Positions 46,467-54,787 of a stretch of DNA of 64,000 nucleotides are shown here, piece after piece. The notes under the pieces were generated by a model. It saw nothing but the letters and a program-made list of their open reading frames with translations. It ran no database searches and was not told the origin of the DNA. The DNA comes from Hoeflea marina (GTDB lineage: Bacteria > Pseudomonadota > Alphaproteobacteria > Rhizobiales > Rhizobiaceae): positions 124,001 through 188,000 of the forward strand of contig NZ_QGTR01000003.1 of assembly GCF_003182275.1 (NCBI RefSeq), in the 5' to 3' direction. The stretch's first letter is position 1; every line of letters begins with the position of its first letter. The translations under genes and the position numbers were made by a program.

Positions 46467-47255
46467 TTGGATCTTGGTTTGAACGGAAAACGGGCGCTCG
46501 TGCTCGCCTCGTCGCGCGGGCTCGGGCTCGGCGTGGCTGAAGCCATCGCCGCCGAAGGCGCGATGGTGATGATCACCGGCCGCGACGAAGGTCGGCTGCA
46601 GGCGGCGGTCGATGCCATCAACGCCAGGGGCGCCGGAAGAGCGCATTTCGTGGTGTCAGACCTCGGCGACCAGGCCACCCCTGCCCTGCTGGAGGACGCG
46701 GTCGGCAAGGCGCTTGGCGGGCTCGACATCCTGGTCAACAACACCGGCGGCCCGCCGCCCGGGCCGATGGCCGGCGCCGACATTGCCGTGGTGCAGCGGC
46801 AGTTCGAGATGATGGTGCTGCGGGTGATGGACGTGACCGCCCGGTTGCTGCCGGCCATGCGAGAGCAGCGCTGGGGCCGGGTGCTGACCATCGCCTCCTC
46901 GGGCGTGATCCAGCCGATCCCCAATCTCGGCCTGTCCAACGCCATCCGCGCGGCCCTGGTGGGCTGGTCGAAGTCGATGGCCAACGAAGTGGCCGGCGAT
47001 GGCGTGACGTTCAACATGCTGCTGCCGGGGCGCATCGAGACCGACCGGCTCAAGGAACTTGACGCCGCCAACGCCAAGCGCTCGGGGCGCAGCCTCGAGG
47101 AGGTGGCGGACATGGCCAGGTCGCAGATTCCGGTGGGCCGCTATGGCATGGTCGAGGAATTCGCCTCGGTGGCGGCCTTTCTCGTGAGCGACCGGGCAAG
47201 CTACCTCAACGGCGGCATGATCCGCTGCGACGGCGGCGCGATCAAATCGGTCTGA
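46467..47255 (+). CDS. SDR family oxidoreductase
   Basis: A 262-residue short-chain dehydrogenase-like protein. The nucleotide loop is ASSRGLGLG and NNTGG follows as in 3-oxoacyl-ACP reductase-like SDRs. The catalytic Tyr is replaced: the region reads SSGVIQPIPNLGLSNAIRAALVGWSK, with Leu-Ser-Asn where YxxxK is expected. Similar proteins are annotated as SDRs of unknown function in rhizobia. TTG 46467 is chosen as start since AGGAGG lies eight bases upstream. It is divergent from pyrC. Confidence 0.82.
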   Translation: MDLGLNGKRALVLASSRGLGLGVAEAIAAEGAMVMITGRDEGRLQAAVDAINARGAGRAHFVVSDLGDQATPALLEDAVGKALGGLDILVNNTGGPPPGPMAGADIAVVQRQFEMMVLRVMDVTARLLPAMREQRWGRVLTIASSGVIQPIPNLGLSNAIRAALVGWSKSMANEVAGDGVTFNMLLPGRIETDRLKELDAANAKRSGRSLEEVADMARSQIPVGRYGMVEEFASVAAFLVSDRASYLNGGMIRCDGGAIKSV

Positions 47256-47288
47256 GCGGCTCCCGCCGCAGTCGGGCATGTCCCGAGG

Positions 47289-47317
47289 ACCGCCTTCCCG
47301 GCATCCGGGAAGGCGGT
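47289..47317. terminator. Perfect 13-bp hairpin between converging genes
   Basis: ACCGCCTTCCCGG and CCGGGAAGGCGGT pair with a CAT loop. No T-run follows, but the stability and the place between the SDR and transaminase stops suggest a shared terminator. Confidence 0.65.
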
Positions 47318-47328
47318 TCGTCCGGCGG

Positions 47329-48183
47329 TCAGTTGGCCCGCTTCAGGCTTTCGGTGATGTAGGTCTTGCGCAGGCCCATGGTGACTGGTCCGGGCTTGCC
47401 GCCGGACAGCTCGACGCCGTCGATGGAGATGACGGGCCCGACAAAGACCGACGCCGAGGTCACGAAGGCCTCCGCGGCATCCTTGGCTTCCTCGATGCTG
47501 AATGTGCGCTCGGCAATCCGGGTGCCGGTGGCCGCCGCATAGCTCATCAGCGCCGAGCGGGTGATGCCGGGCAGGATGGCGTTCGACAACGGCCGGGTGA
47601 CGATGATGCCGTTGCCGGTGACGATGAAGGCATTGCTGGAGGAACCCTCGGTGACCATGCCGTCGCGGACCAGCCAGGCGTCGTCGGCGCCGCGCGACCT
47701 CGCCTCCATCTTCGCCATCGACGGATACAGCAGCTGTACCGTCTTGATGTCGCACCGGCCCCAGCGGATGTCTTCGACCGAGACAATGCTCATGCCGTTC
47801 TTCGACGTGCTGGTTTCCAGGAGCGGCCGGCTCTGGGTGAACAGCACCAGGGTGGGCTCCATGCTGTCGGTGTCATAGGCGAAATCGCGGTCGGCGACAC
47901 CGCGGGTCATCTGCATGTAGACGACGCCCTCGCTGATGCCGTTGCGGCTGATCAGCTCACGGTGGATGGCCAGCAGTTCCTCGTTGCTGGCGTCGACCCG
48001 CAGGCCCAGTTCGTCAGCGGAGCGGTGAAGCCGGTTGAGATGGGCGGGGAAGTCGATCAGCTTGCCGCCGATGACCGCCGCCACTTCGTAGATTCCGTCG
48101 GCGAACAGGAAGCCGCGGTCGAACACGGAGACGCGAGCTTCATTCTCGGGCACATAGGCCCCGTTGACATAGACCGTACGCAT
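47329..48183 (-). CDS. dat: D-amino-acid transaminase
   Basis: A 284-residue fold-type IV PLP aminotransferase. The N-terminal VYVNGAYVPENEARVSVFDR (followed by GFLFADGIYEV) is the D-alanine transaminase pattern; the PLP lysine is in CDIKTVQLL and the phosphate site in TEGSSSNAFIV. It exchanges amino groups between D-amino acids and 2-oxo acids, supplying D-glutamate or degrading D-amino acids. The start at 48183 has AAGGAG six bases upstream. Confidence 0.9.
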   Translation of the reverse strand: MRTVYVNGAYVPENEARVSVFDRGFLFADGIYEVAAVIGGKLIDFPAHLNRLHRSADELGLRVDASNEELLAIHRELISRNGISEGVVYMQMTRGVADRDFAYDTDSMEPTLVLFTQSRPLLETSTSKNGMSIVSVEDIRWGRCDIKTVQLLYPSMAKMEARSRGADDAWLVRDGMVTEGSSSNAFIVTGNGIIVTRPLSNAILPGITRSALMSYAAATGTRIAERTFSIEEAKDAAEAFVTSASVFVGPVISIDGVELSGGKPGPVTMGLRKTYITESLKRAN

Positions 48184-48562
48184 GACGGACTCCTTTTGAC
48201 TGAAGCAGCGCACCGCCGGCGACATCACCAGGAACGGACAATCTGCTCCACAGTGAATGTGTGGGAGCGGTACGACACCATGTTCAACGGGTTCGCGCGC
48301 CAGACTGATGTCTTGCCAGATATTGACGCACCGCGCCAAGCGGTTTCTCCGCAAACGGCTGCGTTATGGGCGCGCAGGGCATCAAAGACGTAAAAAATCG
48401 CTCGCCACGGTGAACCCTGCCGCCCGCCGCGGCGGCAGGGACCTCGGCTCGCGCGGGCGGCTCAGCCGCGCGGCCCTCCGGCGGGGCGGCCGGATCGGGA
48501 GCGGAATCGCGTCAGTTCGACCCGCAACCGCTCCGGCGCGCCGTCCGCCGGACTGTCGACGA
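48184..48562. other. Intergenic region, 379 bases, with one hairpin
   Basis: No gene is supported here. A ten-base hairpin CCCTGCCGCC / GGCGGCAGGG at 48415-48440 lies downstream of the methyltransferase gene and could end the sugar-cassette transcript, although no T-run follows on the minus strand. The part nearest 48184 should hold the dat promoter. Confidence 0.5.
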
Positions 48563-49810
48563 TCACCTGGTCGACGCCTGCGGGTGGAGCGTCAGGCACG
48601 GGATCGCCGTCACGAATCTCCCACCCCAGTCGCTGATATAGGAAAGCTGGCTCTTGATTTCGGTTTCGAGATTCCATGGCAGGATCACCACCCAGTCTGG
48701 TTTCTGGTCTGCAAGCGCCGCCTCGGCATGGATCGGTATGTGCGAGCCCGGCAGGAAGCGTCCCTGCTTGGCCGGATTGCGATCGACGACGAAGGCAATG
48801 CTTTCGGTTGAGACATCGGCGAAATTGAGCAGCGTGTTGCCCTTGGCGGCGGCGCCGTAGGCGGCGACTGTCTGCCGCCGGGCGCGGGCACGGGCAAGAA
48901 AGGCACGAAATTCGTCGCGCAGCCTTTCCGCCTGGCCCTGAAAGCCGGTGTAAAAGGCGGGCGTGTCCATGCCCGCCAGGCGCTCGGCGCTGAGCTGCGC
49001 GGCCACCGCCGGCGTCTCGGGATGCGACCCGCAGTCGGCGCGGCAGGCAAGGACGCGCAGGCTGCCGCCATGATGCGGCGTCGTCTCGACGTCGAAGACC
49101 ACGAGACCGTTGGCGCGAAAGACGCGCTCGACCGCGATCAGCGAGAGATAGGAATAATGCTCGTGATAGGCCGTGTCGAACTGGTTGCCGCGCACCATCT
49201 CCAGGAGATGGGGAAACTCGAAGGTGGCGACCCCGTCGGGCTTGAGCAGCGCGGCGAAGCCCGCAACGAAATCGTTGATGTCGGGCACATGGGCGAGCAC
49301 GTTGTTGGCGGCGATCAGGTCGGCGCCGCGGCCCGCCTCCGCCAGCCGGCGGCCGAGGGACAGGCCGAAGAAGTCCTCGACGATGTCGATGCCGAGCGCA
49401 CGCGCGGCGGCCGCTGTGCCGGCCGTGGGCTCGACGCCGTAGCACGGAATTCCCGCGGACCTCACATATTGCAGCAGGTAGCCGTCATTGGCGGCAATCT
49501 CGACCACGCGGCTTTGGGGGCCCAGGGCGAAGCGCGCCGTCATCGCCTCGACATAGGCCCTGGCGTGGGCGAGCCAGGTGCTCGAGAACGAGCTGAAATA
49601 GGCATAGTCGCCGGAGAAGAACTCCTCCCGGTCGGCGAAATCCTCGGTCTGGGTCAGCCAGCATCCGGTGCAGGTGCGGATGACCAGTGGATAGCGCTTT
49701 TCCGGACGATCGAGGTCCCCGCTGGCCAGATAGGCGTTGGAGGGCGGCGCCTCGCCGAGATCGAGGAAGGGAACGAACTCCGCGCCCGCGCAGTGCCGAC
49801 AGGTCCTCAT
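48563..49810 (-). CDS. SAM-dependent C-methyltransferase of the NDP-sugar type
   Basis: A 415-residue three-part protein: an N-terminal zinc-binding domain (CRHC at residues 3-6, CTGC further on), a central SAM-binding domain (VVEIAANDGYLLQYV, IAANNVLAHVPDINDF), and a C-terminal domain (AAYGAAAKGNTLLNF, WVVILPWNLETEI). This arrangement matches sugar C-methyltransferases such as TylC3, which methylate NDP-4-keto-6-deoxyhexoses. The catalytic HEHYSYLSL pattern is present. It overlaps the epimerase-like gene by four bases and is last in the cassette. Confidence 0.86.
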   Translation of the reverse strand: MRTCRHCAGAEFVPFLDLGEAPPSNAYLASGDLDRPEKRYPLVIRTCTGCWLTQTEDFADREEFFSGDYAYFSSFSSTWLAHARAYVEAMTARFALGPQSRVVEIAANDGYLLQYVRSAGIPCYGVEPTAGTAAAARALGIDIVEDFFGLSLGRRLAEAGRGADLIAANNVLAHVPDINDFVAGFAALLKPDGVATFEFPHLLEMVRGNQFDTAYHEHYSYLSLIAVERVFRANGLVVFDVETTPHHGGSLRVLACRADCGSHPETPAVAAQLSAERLAGMDTPAFYTGFQGQAERLRDEFRAFLARARARRQTVAAYGAAAKGNTLLNFADVSTESIAFVVDRNPAKQGRFLPGSHIPIHAEAALADQKPDWVVILPWNLETEIKSQLSYISDWGGRFVTAIPCLTLHPQASTR

Positions 49811-50379
49811 GTCGCCTCCGCCAGCAGCGCGGCAACCGACGGCAGGCCGGCATCGCGCTCGGAGACCAGCGCAACCGGCAGCGGCCAGGCGATGGCAAGC
49901 GCCGGATCGTCGTGGCGCAGGCCGGCTTCCGAGCCGGGGCTGTGGCCGGCGGAGTGAAGGTAGATCAGCTCGCACCCGTCGCAGAGCGCCTGGAAGCCGT
50001 GGGCGAAGCCTTCGGGCACCAGCATGGCCAGCCCGTTCTCGGCCGAGAGCTCGGCTGCCACCGCCGTAAAGCGCGTCGGGCTGCCCGGCCGCAGATCGAC
50101 GGCGACGTCGAAGACGGCGCCGCGGATGCAGCTCACCAGCTTCATCTCCGCATGCGGCGGCCGCTGGAGGTGCAGACCGCGCACGGTGCCGGCGCGGCCG
50201 GTGACGGAGTGGTTGACCTGGGCGACGGGACCGGTCCAGCCGGCCTCGGCAAGCTCCTCGGCGCAGAACAGCCGCGAGAAATGGCCGCGGTCGTCGGCGA
50301 GCCGCTTGCGGCCGATGAGCTGCGGGCCCGACCTTCCCTCGGCCGGAAGCAGCGGCATGATCGTCAGCCGCGTGCTCAC
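49807..50379 (-). CDS. dTDP-4-dehydrorhamnose 3,5-epimerase family protein
   Basis: A 190-residue cupin-fold sugar epimerase of the RmlC family. The active-site His region RGLHLQRPPHAEMKLVSCIRG (in part) and PEGFAHGFQAL are visible, as is DVAVDLRPGSPT. In this context it probably acts on a CDP-4-keto-6-deoxysugar rather than on a dTDP sugar. Start and stop overlap both neighbours by four bases. Confidence 0.87.
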   Translation of the reverse strand: MSTRLTIMPLLPAEGRSGPQLIGRKRLADDRGHFSRLFCAEELAEAGWTGPVAQVNHSVTGRAGTVRGLHLQRPPHAEMKLVSCIRGAVFDVAVDLRPGSPTRFTAVAAELSAENGLAMLVPEGFAHGFQALCDGCELIYLHSAGHSPGSEAGLRHDDPALAIAWPLPVALVSERDAGLPSVAALLAEAT

Positions 50380-51488
50380 CGGCGGCCGCCGGCTGCTGCA
50401 CGGCGCTCGCCCGAGGCGGCGCGGAGGGCGGAATCAAGATAGGTCGCATGGTCCTCGGCGCAGAGGCTTCGGCTGTCGACGCCAGCCAGCGACTGGCGGT
50501 ACCAGCGCGCGGTCATGGCGACCGTCTGGTCGAGCGCCCAGAGCGAGGTGATCCCGAGGTCGCGACGCGCAAGCCCGGGATCCAGCGCCAGCGCGTGGGC
50601 TTCATGCGGTCCCTCGGGCTGCGGCGCGAGATCCATCCGGGCATCGTCGAAATGGCTGGCGGCCAGCGCCAGCACGTGGCGAACGCTTGCGCTCTCGCAA
50701 TCCGGGCCGAAATTGTAGGCGCCGGCAAGCGGACCGCCGGCATGAAGCCGTTCGGCAAGCACCAGATAGCCCCGCAGCGGCTCGAGCACATGCTGCCAGG
50801 GACGGGTGGCGCCGGGACGGCGCACCTCCAGCGAAGCCTTGCGTGACCAGGCGCGCACCGCATCGGGGAGCAGCCTGTTCTCGGCCCAGTCGCCGCCGCC
50901 GATGACGTTTCCCGCCCGCGCGGTGGCGATGCCGCAGCCGGCCGCCTCGAAATGCGAGACGCGATAGCCGGCGACCACCAGTTCGCAGGCGGCCTTGCTT
51001 TCGGAATAGGGATCGGATCCGCCCAGCGGGTCGGACTCGACGAAGGCGCGGCCGCCATCCCCGTTCCTGTAGACCTTGTCGGTGGTGGTGACGACGATGG
51101 CGCGCGCGGTGCCGACCCGGCTCACGGCCTCGAGCACATTGCGGGTGCCGGCGACATTGACGGCGAAGGTGCCCACCGGGTCGGCATAGCCGCGCAGCAC
51201 CAGCGATTGCGCCGCCAGATGGAAGACGATTTCCGGCCGCGCCGTCTCGACGAGGCTCAGCACGGCATGGGCGTCGCGGATGTCGGCGACCTCGCCGGCC
51301 AGGCGGCCCATCGAATGCAGGCCGTCAAACAGCGACACCGGCCCTTCCGGCGGCAGCGCCAGGCCGGACACCTGCGCCCCCATCGCCTCGAGCCAGTAGA
51401 GCAGCCAGCTGCCCTTGAAGCCGGTGTGACCGGTGAGCAGAACGCGCTTGCCTTTCCAGAAGGCGGGATCGGGCAGACCTACCAGCAT
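50376..51488 (-). CDS. rfbG: CDP-glucose 4,6-dehydratase
   Basis: A 370-residue extended SDR enzyme. The NAD motif is TGHTGFKGSWL, and the catalytic pair is in SDPYSESKAACELV. The sequence HLAAQSLVLRGYADPVGTF is typical for RfbG. It converts CDP-glucose to CDP-4-keto-6-deoxyglucose, the product of the preceding gene being its substrate. It overlaps rfbF by ten bases. Confidence 0.92.
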   Translation of the reverse strand: MLVGLPDPAFWKGKRVLLTGHTGFKGSWLLYWLEAMGAQVSGLALPPEGPVSLFDGLHSMGRLAGEVADIRDAHAVLSLVETARPEIVFHLAAQSLVLRGYADPVGTFAVNVAGTRNVLEAVSRVGTARAIVVTTTDKVYRNGDGGRAFVESDPLGGSDPYSESKAACELVVAGYRVSHFEAAGCGIATARAGNVIGGGDWAENRLLPDAVRAWSRKASLEVRRPGATRPWQHVLEPLRGYLVLAERLHAGGPLAGAYNFGPDCESASVRHVLALAASHFDDARMDLAPQPEGPHEAHALALDPGLARRDLGITSLWALDQTVAMTARWYRQSLAGVDSRSLCAEDHATYLDSALRAASGERRAAAGGRR

Positions 51489-52249
51489 TTCCAGGGCGCC
51501 TTTCCGGATGACCAGAGCGATTCGAGCTGGTTCTTGTCGCGCAGCGTGTCCATCGGCAACCAGAAGCCGCGGTGGAAGAAAGCGCGCAACTGTGCTTCGG
51601 TCGCCAGTTGCGCGAGCGGTTCGCCCTCGAAACTGGTCTGGTCGCCTTCGATGCGGGAGAGCACGTCATGGGACAGGACGAAGAAGCCGCCATTGATGAA
51701 GCCGCCCTCGCCGTCCGGCTTTTCCATGAAGCCGTCGACCCTGTCGCCTTCGAGCTTGAGCGCGCCGAAGCGGGCCGGCGGACGCACGGCGGTGACCGTG
51801 GCCAGGGACGAATGGCCACGGTGAAAGGCGATGGTGGCGGAAATATCGACGTCGGAGAGACCGTCGCCATAGGTGAAGCAGAAATCCTCCTCGCCCTCGA
51901 GATAGGGCGCGACGCGTTTCAGCCGGCCTCCGGTCATGGTGGTCTCGCCGGTGTCGACCAGCGTGACCCGCCAGTCCTCGGCGCTCTGCTTGTGGAAGCG
52001 CACCTGGTTGGTCGACATGTCGAAGGTCATGTCGGACATGTGCAGGGCGTAATTGGCGAAATACTCCTTGATCACATAGCCGCGGAAGCCGCAGCAGATG
52101 ATGAAGTCGCGGATTCCATGGCCATGATAGAGCTTCATGATGTGCCAGAGGATCGGCCGGCCGCCGATCTCGACCATGGGCTTGGGCTTGGTGTGGGTCT
52201 CCTCCGCCAGCCGCGACCCCAGGCCGCCGGCGAGAATGACCGCCTTCAC
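51479..52249 (-). CDS. rfbF: Glucose-1-phosphate cytidylyltransferase
   Basis: A 256-residue sugar nucleotidyltransferase making CDP-glucose from CTP and glucose-1-phosphate. The motif GGLGSRLAEETHTKPKPMVEI is nearly complete, with RPILWHIMKLY, FTYGDGLSDVD and EKPDGEGGFINGGFFV. It is the first gene of a four-gene overlapping cassette. The start is GTG 52249; a longer frame upstream has no homology. Confidence 0.92.
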   Translation of the reverse strand: MKAVILAGGLGSRLAEETHTKPKPMVEIGGRPILWHIMKLYHGHGIRDFIICCGFRGYVIKEYFANYALHMSDMTFDMSTNQVRFHKQSAEDWRVTLVDTGETTMTGGRLKRVAPYLEGEEDFCFTYGDGLSDVDISATIAFHRGHSSLATVTAVRPPARFGALKLEGDRVDGFMEKPDGEGGFINGGFFVLSHDVLSRIEGDQTSFEGEPLAQLATEAQLRAFFHRGFWLPMDTLRDKNQLESLWSSGKAPWKCW

Positions 52250-52639
52250 GGCCGCACCGCCGGCATGTCGGAGAGCGGGCCTGCAACGCGCACCGGGGGG
52301 ACGGCACCGGCCCACGGGGTGCGGATAACCTGCTGCCGCTGGTGCGAGCGCGGATGCATTGCGTGAGGGATTCCCCGATGTGACACTTCCGGCACCATAG
52401 GATGTCAAACTTTCCCCAGGCTGGCGGCTTTTCAGGCCGGGCTCCGGCATGAATGGCGGTGCGGGAACCAAACAGCGCGCCGGGTGTTGTGCACTCGCCG
52501 ACGTGCCGTGAACCGGGGATGAACAATCACTTCGGATTGGGTTCAGCCGGGACCGTCCAGTATCAGATCAATCGAACGGAATTGTCCGCCCGAGGCAAGC
52601 GAATTCACCGGCGCGCGTGCGCCATCCACGGAGAATGTC
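52250..52639. other. Divergent promoter region, 390 bases
   Basis: No gene is supported. The region separates the minus-strand CDP-sugar cassette from the plus-strand small secreted protein and must hold both promoters. GGAGAATGTC directly before ATG 52640 is the ribosome site of the latter. No regulator motif could be assigned. Confidence 0.4.
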
Positions 52640-53011
52640 ATGAACAGCATCATCAAGTCCGCCTTCCTCGCCCTGTCGCTGGCAACGGCCGGCCTCGCCG
52701 TCTCGGCGCCCGCCGCATCGGCTGCCGGCATCGAGCTCCAGCTCGGCACCAACGGCGTCATCATCCGCGACAACAACGGCCGCCACGACGACCGCAATCG
52801 CCACAATGGCTGGAACAACGGTCGCCAGCAGACGCGCGACGCCTGCTCGCCGCAGCGCGCGCTGAACAAGGCCGAACGCATGGGTGTCCATCGGGCCCGC
52901 CTGACCGACGCCAACCGCCGCACCGTCACGGTGCGCGGCGTCAAGCGCGGCCACCGCGTCAACGTGGTGTTCGCCAACACCTCGTCCTGCCCTGTGCTCG
53001 GCTCGCGCTGA
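52640..53011 (+). CDS. Small secreted protein of unknown function
   Basis: A 123-residue protein with signal peptide MNSIIKSAFLALSLATAGLA and cleavage near ASA. The mature part starts with a short hydrophobic segment (IELQLGTNGVII), then a highly polar Asn/His/Arg/Asp-rich stretch (about 42-65), then a small domain with Cys in DACSPQRALNKAERMG and SSCPVLG, likely one disulfide. Similar short basic periplasmic proteins are common in rhizobia but have no assigned role. Confidence 0.72.
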   Translation: MNSIIKSAFLALSLATAGLAVSAPAASAAGIELQLGTNGVIIRDNNGRHDDRNRHNGWNNGRQQTRDACSPQRALNKAERMGVHRARLTDANRRTVTVRGVKRGHRVNVVFANTSSCPVLGSR

Positions 53012-53023
53012 CCCCCGTTCCTC

Positions 53024-53123
53024 ATGCATGTGGCCCGAAAGTGTGCAGCGGTTTCGGGATCACGACATGCATGATGACGAAGAGCCAAGGCCCATCGCGT
53101 GCATCTGAATTCACGCGATGGGC
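53024..53123 (-). repeat. Dispersed rhizobial palindromic repeat, copy B
   Basis: On the minus strand: hairpin GCCCATCGCGTG / CACGCGATGGGC (perfect 12-bp arms), a spacer with CATGCATGTCGTGATC, then CCCGAAACCGCTGCACACTT and TCGGGCCACATGCAT. It is the most complete of three copies in the window and lies between two genes of unknown function. Confidence 0.78.
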
Positions 53124-53246
53124 TGTCGCACCATCAGGCCCCGACGCCGAAATGCGTCGGGGCCCGATGCGTTTTGGGGGAGAAGCGGCGCCCGTGCCCT
53201 GAACCGGCGGGCCTGCCGCCGCCACCGGCGGCGGCTCCTAATAGCG

Positions 53247-53744
53247 CTACTCGTCGTAGTCGGGCGGTATGTGGCTGCCGACGCCGATGGTCGAGAGGTC
53301 GTTGGACGTCTCGCTGACGCCGCCCAAGGAGCGGACGATCCGTTCCGCCAGCGCGCGCTGTTCACGGGTTTCGACCGAGCCTGAAAGCGTCGCCCGACCA
53401 CCGTGGACCGTGACCGTCATGGTCGAAACGTCGAGATCGTCCCGGCCGCTCAGGATGTCGTAGATCCGTTCCTCGAGGTCATCGTCGTCGATCGCGTCAA
53501 GTTCGGACCCGGGATCGGGATCAGGACCGCCGGAGCTGTCGATGGCGGTTTCGCCGCTCACCTGCATGTCCGCCGGCTCGTCTTCGCCCAGGCTCCGGCT
53601 GTCCCTGCCCGTTTCCCGCTTGCGGGCCGCCGCCGAATCGCCGTCGGCATAGGGCCAGCCGTCGCGGATGTCGCGACCCTCGTAGTCCGCATAATCGGCC
53701 TCGCGCGAGGTGTCGCCTTCGCCGGTCTTCCGAGAGGTTGCCAT
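53247..53744 (-). CDS. BON-domain protein
   Basis: A 165-residue protein. The first 85 residues are acidic and low-complexity (YADYEGRDIRDGWPYADGD). A BON domain occupies about 90-150: LEERIYDILSGRDDLDVSTM, then VTVHGGRATLSGSVETREQR and the conserved Gly/Val pattern. BON domains bind phospholipid or protein partners and are often stress induced. There is no signal peptide, which is unusual for BON proteins. The start at 53744 follows GGAAAGGA. Confidence 0.83.
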   Translation of the reverse strand: MATSRKTGEGDTSREADYADYEGRDIRDGWPYADGDSAAARKRETGRDSRSLGEDEPADMQVSGETAIDSSGGPDPDPGSELDAIDDDDLEERIYDILSGRDDLDVSTMTVTVHGGRATLSGSVETREQRALAERIVRSLGGVSETSNDLSTIGVGSHIPPDYDE

Positions 53745-53899
53745 TGTCTTGTCCTTTCCAACAGTGTCCCTCACAGAACTTCCCAGAGCGCAAAAGGTTC
53801 GGCGCGCGCGGCCCGGCGGAGCGACCGCGGCCTGCCGGAATCAATTGCCGCTGGACAGCGGCGCAAGGGCAGGCTCAACTCCGCCAGGGAGGACTTGCG

Positions 53900-54196
53900 A
53901 TGATCAGACACACGGTGGCATTCCGGCTCGGCCACGCGGCCGGCTCGGAGGCGGAGCGGACATTTCTCAGCGACGGAGAGCGGATCCTCTCGGCGATCCC
54001 GGGCGTCGAGCGCTTCGAGGCCCTGCGGCAGACCTCGCCGAAGAACGCGTTCACGCACGGCTTTTCCATGGAATTTTCCGGCGAGGACGCCTACCGCGCC
54101 TACAACGACCATCCCGACCACGTCGCCTTCGTCCGCGACCGCTGGATCCCCGAGGTCGCGGAATTTCTCGAGATCGACTACGCGCCGCTCGGCTGA
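53900..54196 (+). CDS. Dabb-family (stress-responsive alpha/beta barrel) protein
   Basis: A 98-residue ferredoxin-like dimeric barrel. The family opening MIRHTVAFRLG, the middle KNAFTHGFSMEFSGEDAYRA and YNDHPDHVAFV are typical. Dabb proteins are small, often of unknown function; some bind aromatic or acyl ligands. GGGAGGA before ATG 53900 fixes the start. It is divergent from the BON gene. Confidence 0.88.
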   Translation: MIRHTVAFRLGHAAGSEAERTFLSDGERILSAIPGVERFEALRQTSPKNAFTHGFSMEFSGEDAYRAYNDHPDHVAFVRDRWIPEVAEFLEIDYAPLG

Positions 54197-54462
54197 ACCG
54201 GGGGCGGTTTCGCGCACATCCGTTCGTCCCGTGCGGCGCTGAGACTGCGCCTTGACGGGGCGGAACGGCCGGTCATCGCAAGATTCCCGCCACTCCCGAT
54301 GGTGCCGGTCCGTTGCGTAAGGGGACCGTGAGAGATCACCGAACGGGGAGTGGAGTCCGCTGTCTCGCCGATGCCGGGGAAGTGGCGATTCCCGACATAA
54401 CGGCCGATCCGCCTCTTGGTTTCCGGCCTTTAATCAGTGACCGTCACCAATAAACAAAACTG
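54197..54462. other. Intergenic, left edge of the accessory region
   Basis: 266 bases with no gene that can be supported. Base composition shifts toward AT near 54420-54470, where the accessory region begins. Confidence 0.4.
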
Positions 54463-54488
54463 CAGTTTCTTTAATTAGGAGCGCCGCT
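54463..54488. repeat. 26-bp direct repeat, left copy
   Basis: Begins CAGTTTCTTTAATTA and ends GAGCGCCGCT; 25 of 26 bases match the copy at 56187-56212. On the minus strand both copies give the peptide end SGA(P/L)N followed by TAA. The two bracket a 1.7-kb segment. Confidence 0.75.
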
Positions 54489-54698
54489 GTCTGAATCCAG
54501 CACATGGGTCTTTCCGTCAGCGGCAGTTGTTGCAAAATCTGCAACAACTGGATCCTCGGCCAATTCCCCCGTCGTCGAAAATATGGGCAATGCGTCGGGA
54601 AATGACGGATTTTCACGCGAACAGATCGGCGATGCGATTCCGCGAAAGCCACCGACGACAAGGAGAAGCGTGAAGCACTGCAGGCGTAGTCCGAACAT
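54471..54698 (-). CDS. Possible small exported protein
   Basis: A 75-codon open frame with a signal-like start (MFGLRLQCFTLLLVVGGFRG) and polar remainder ending DSDSGAPN inside the 26-bp repeat. No ribosome site precedes the ATG and no family is recognised. It may be a fragment rather than a gene. Confidence 0.25.
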   Translation of the reverse strand: MFGLRLQCFTLLLVVGGFRGIASPICSRENPSFPDALPIFSTTGELAEDPVVADFATTAADGKTHVLDSDSGAPN

Positions 54699-54787
54699 AT
54701 CGGGTTTTTGGTTAAGCAGGGCGCGTAAAGGAATACCGGGCTTCCGTTATGTGGCTACTCTGGAATTCACGGCTCCAGTAGCTGCAC

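Noticed and set aside
49810-50449. Fusion of the methyltransferase with upstream codons to a 628-residue protein
   Set aside because: The extra part is the wrong frame of the epimerase gene; the zinc motif CRHC right after ATG 49810 marks the true start.
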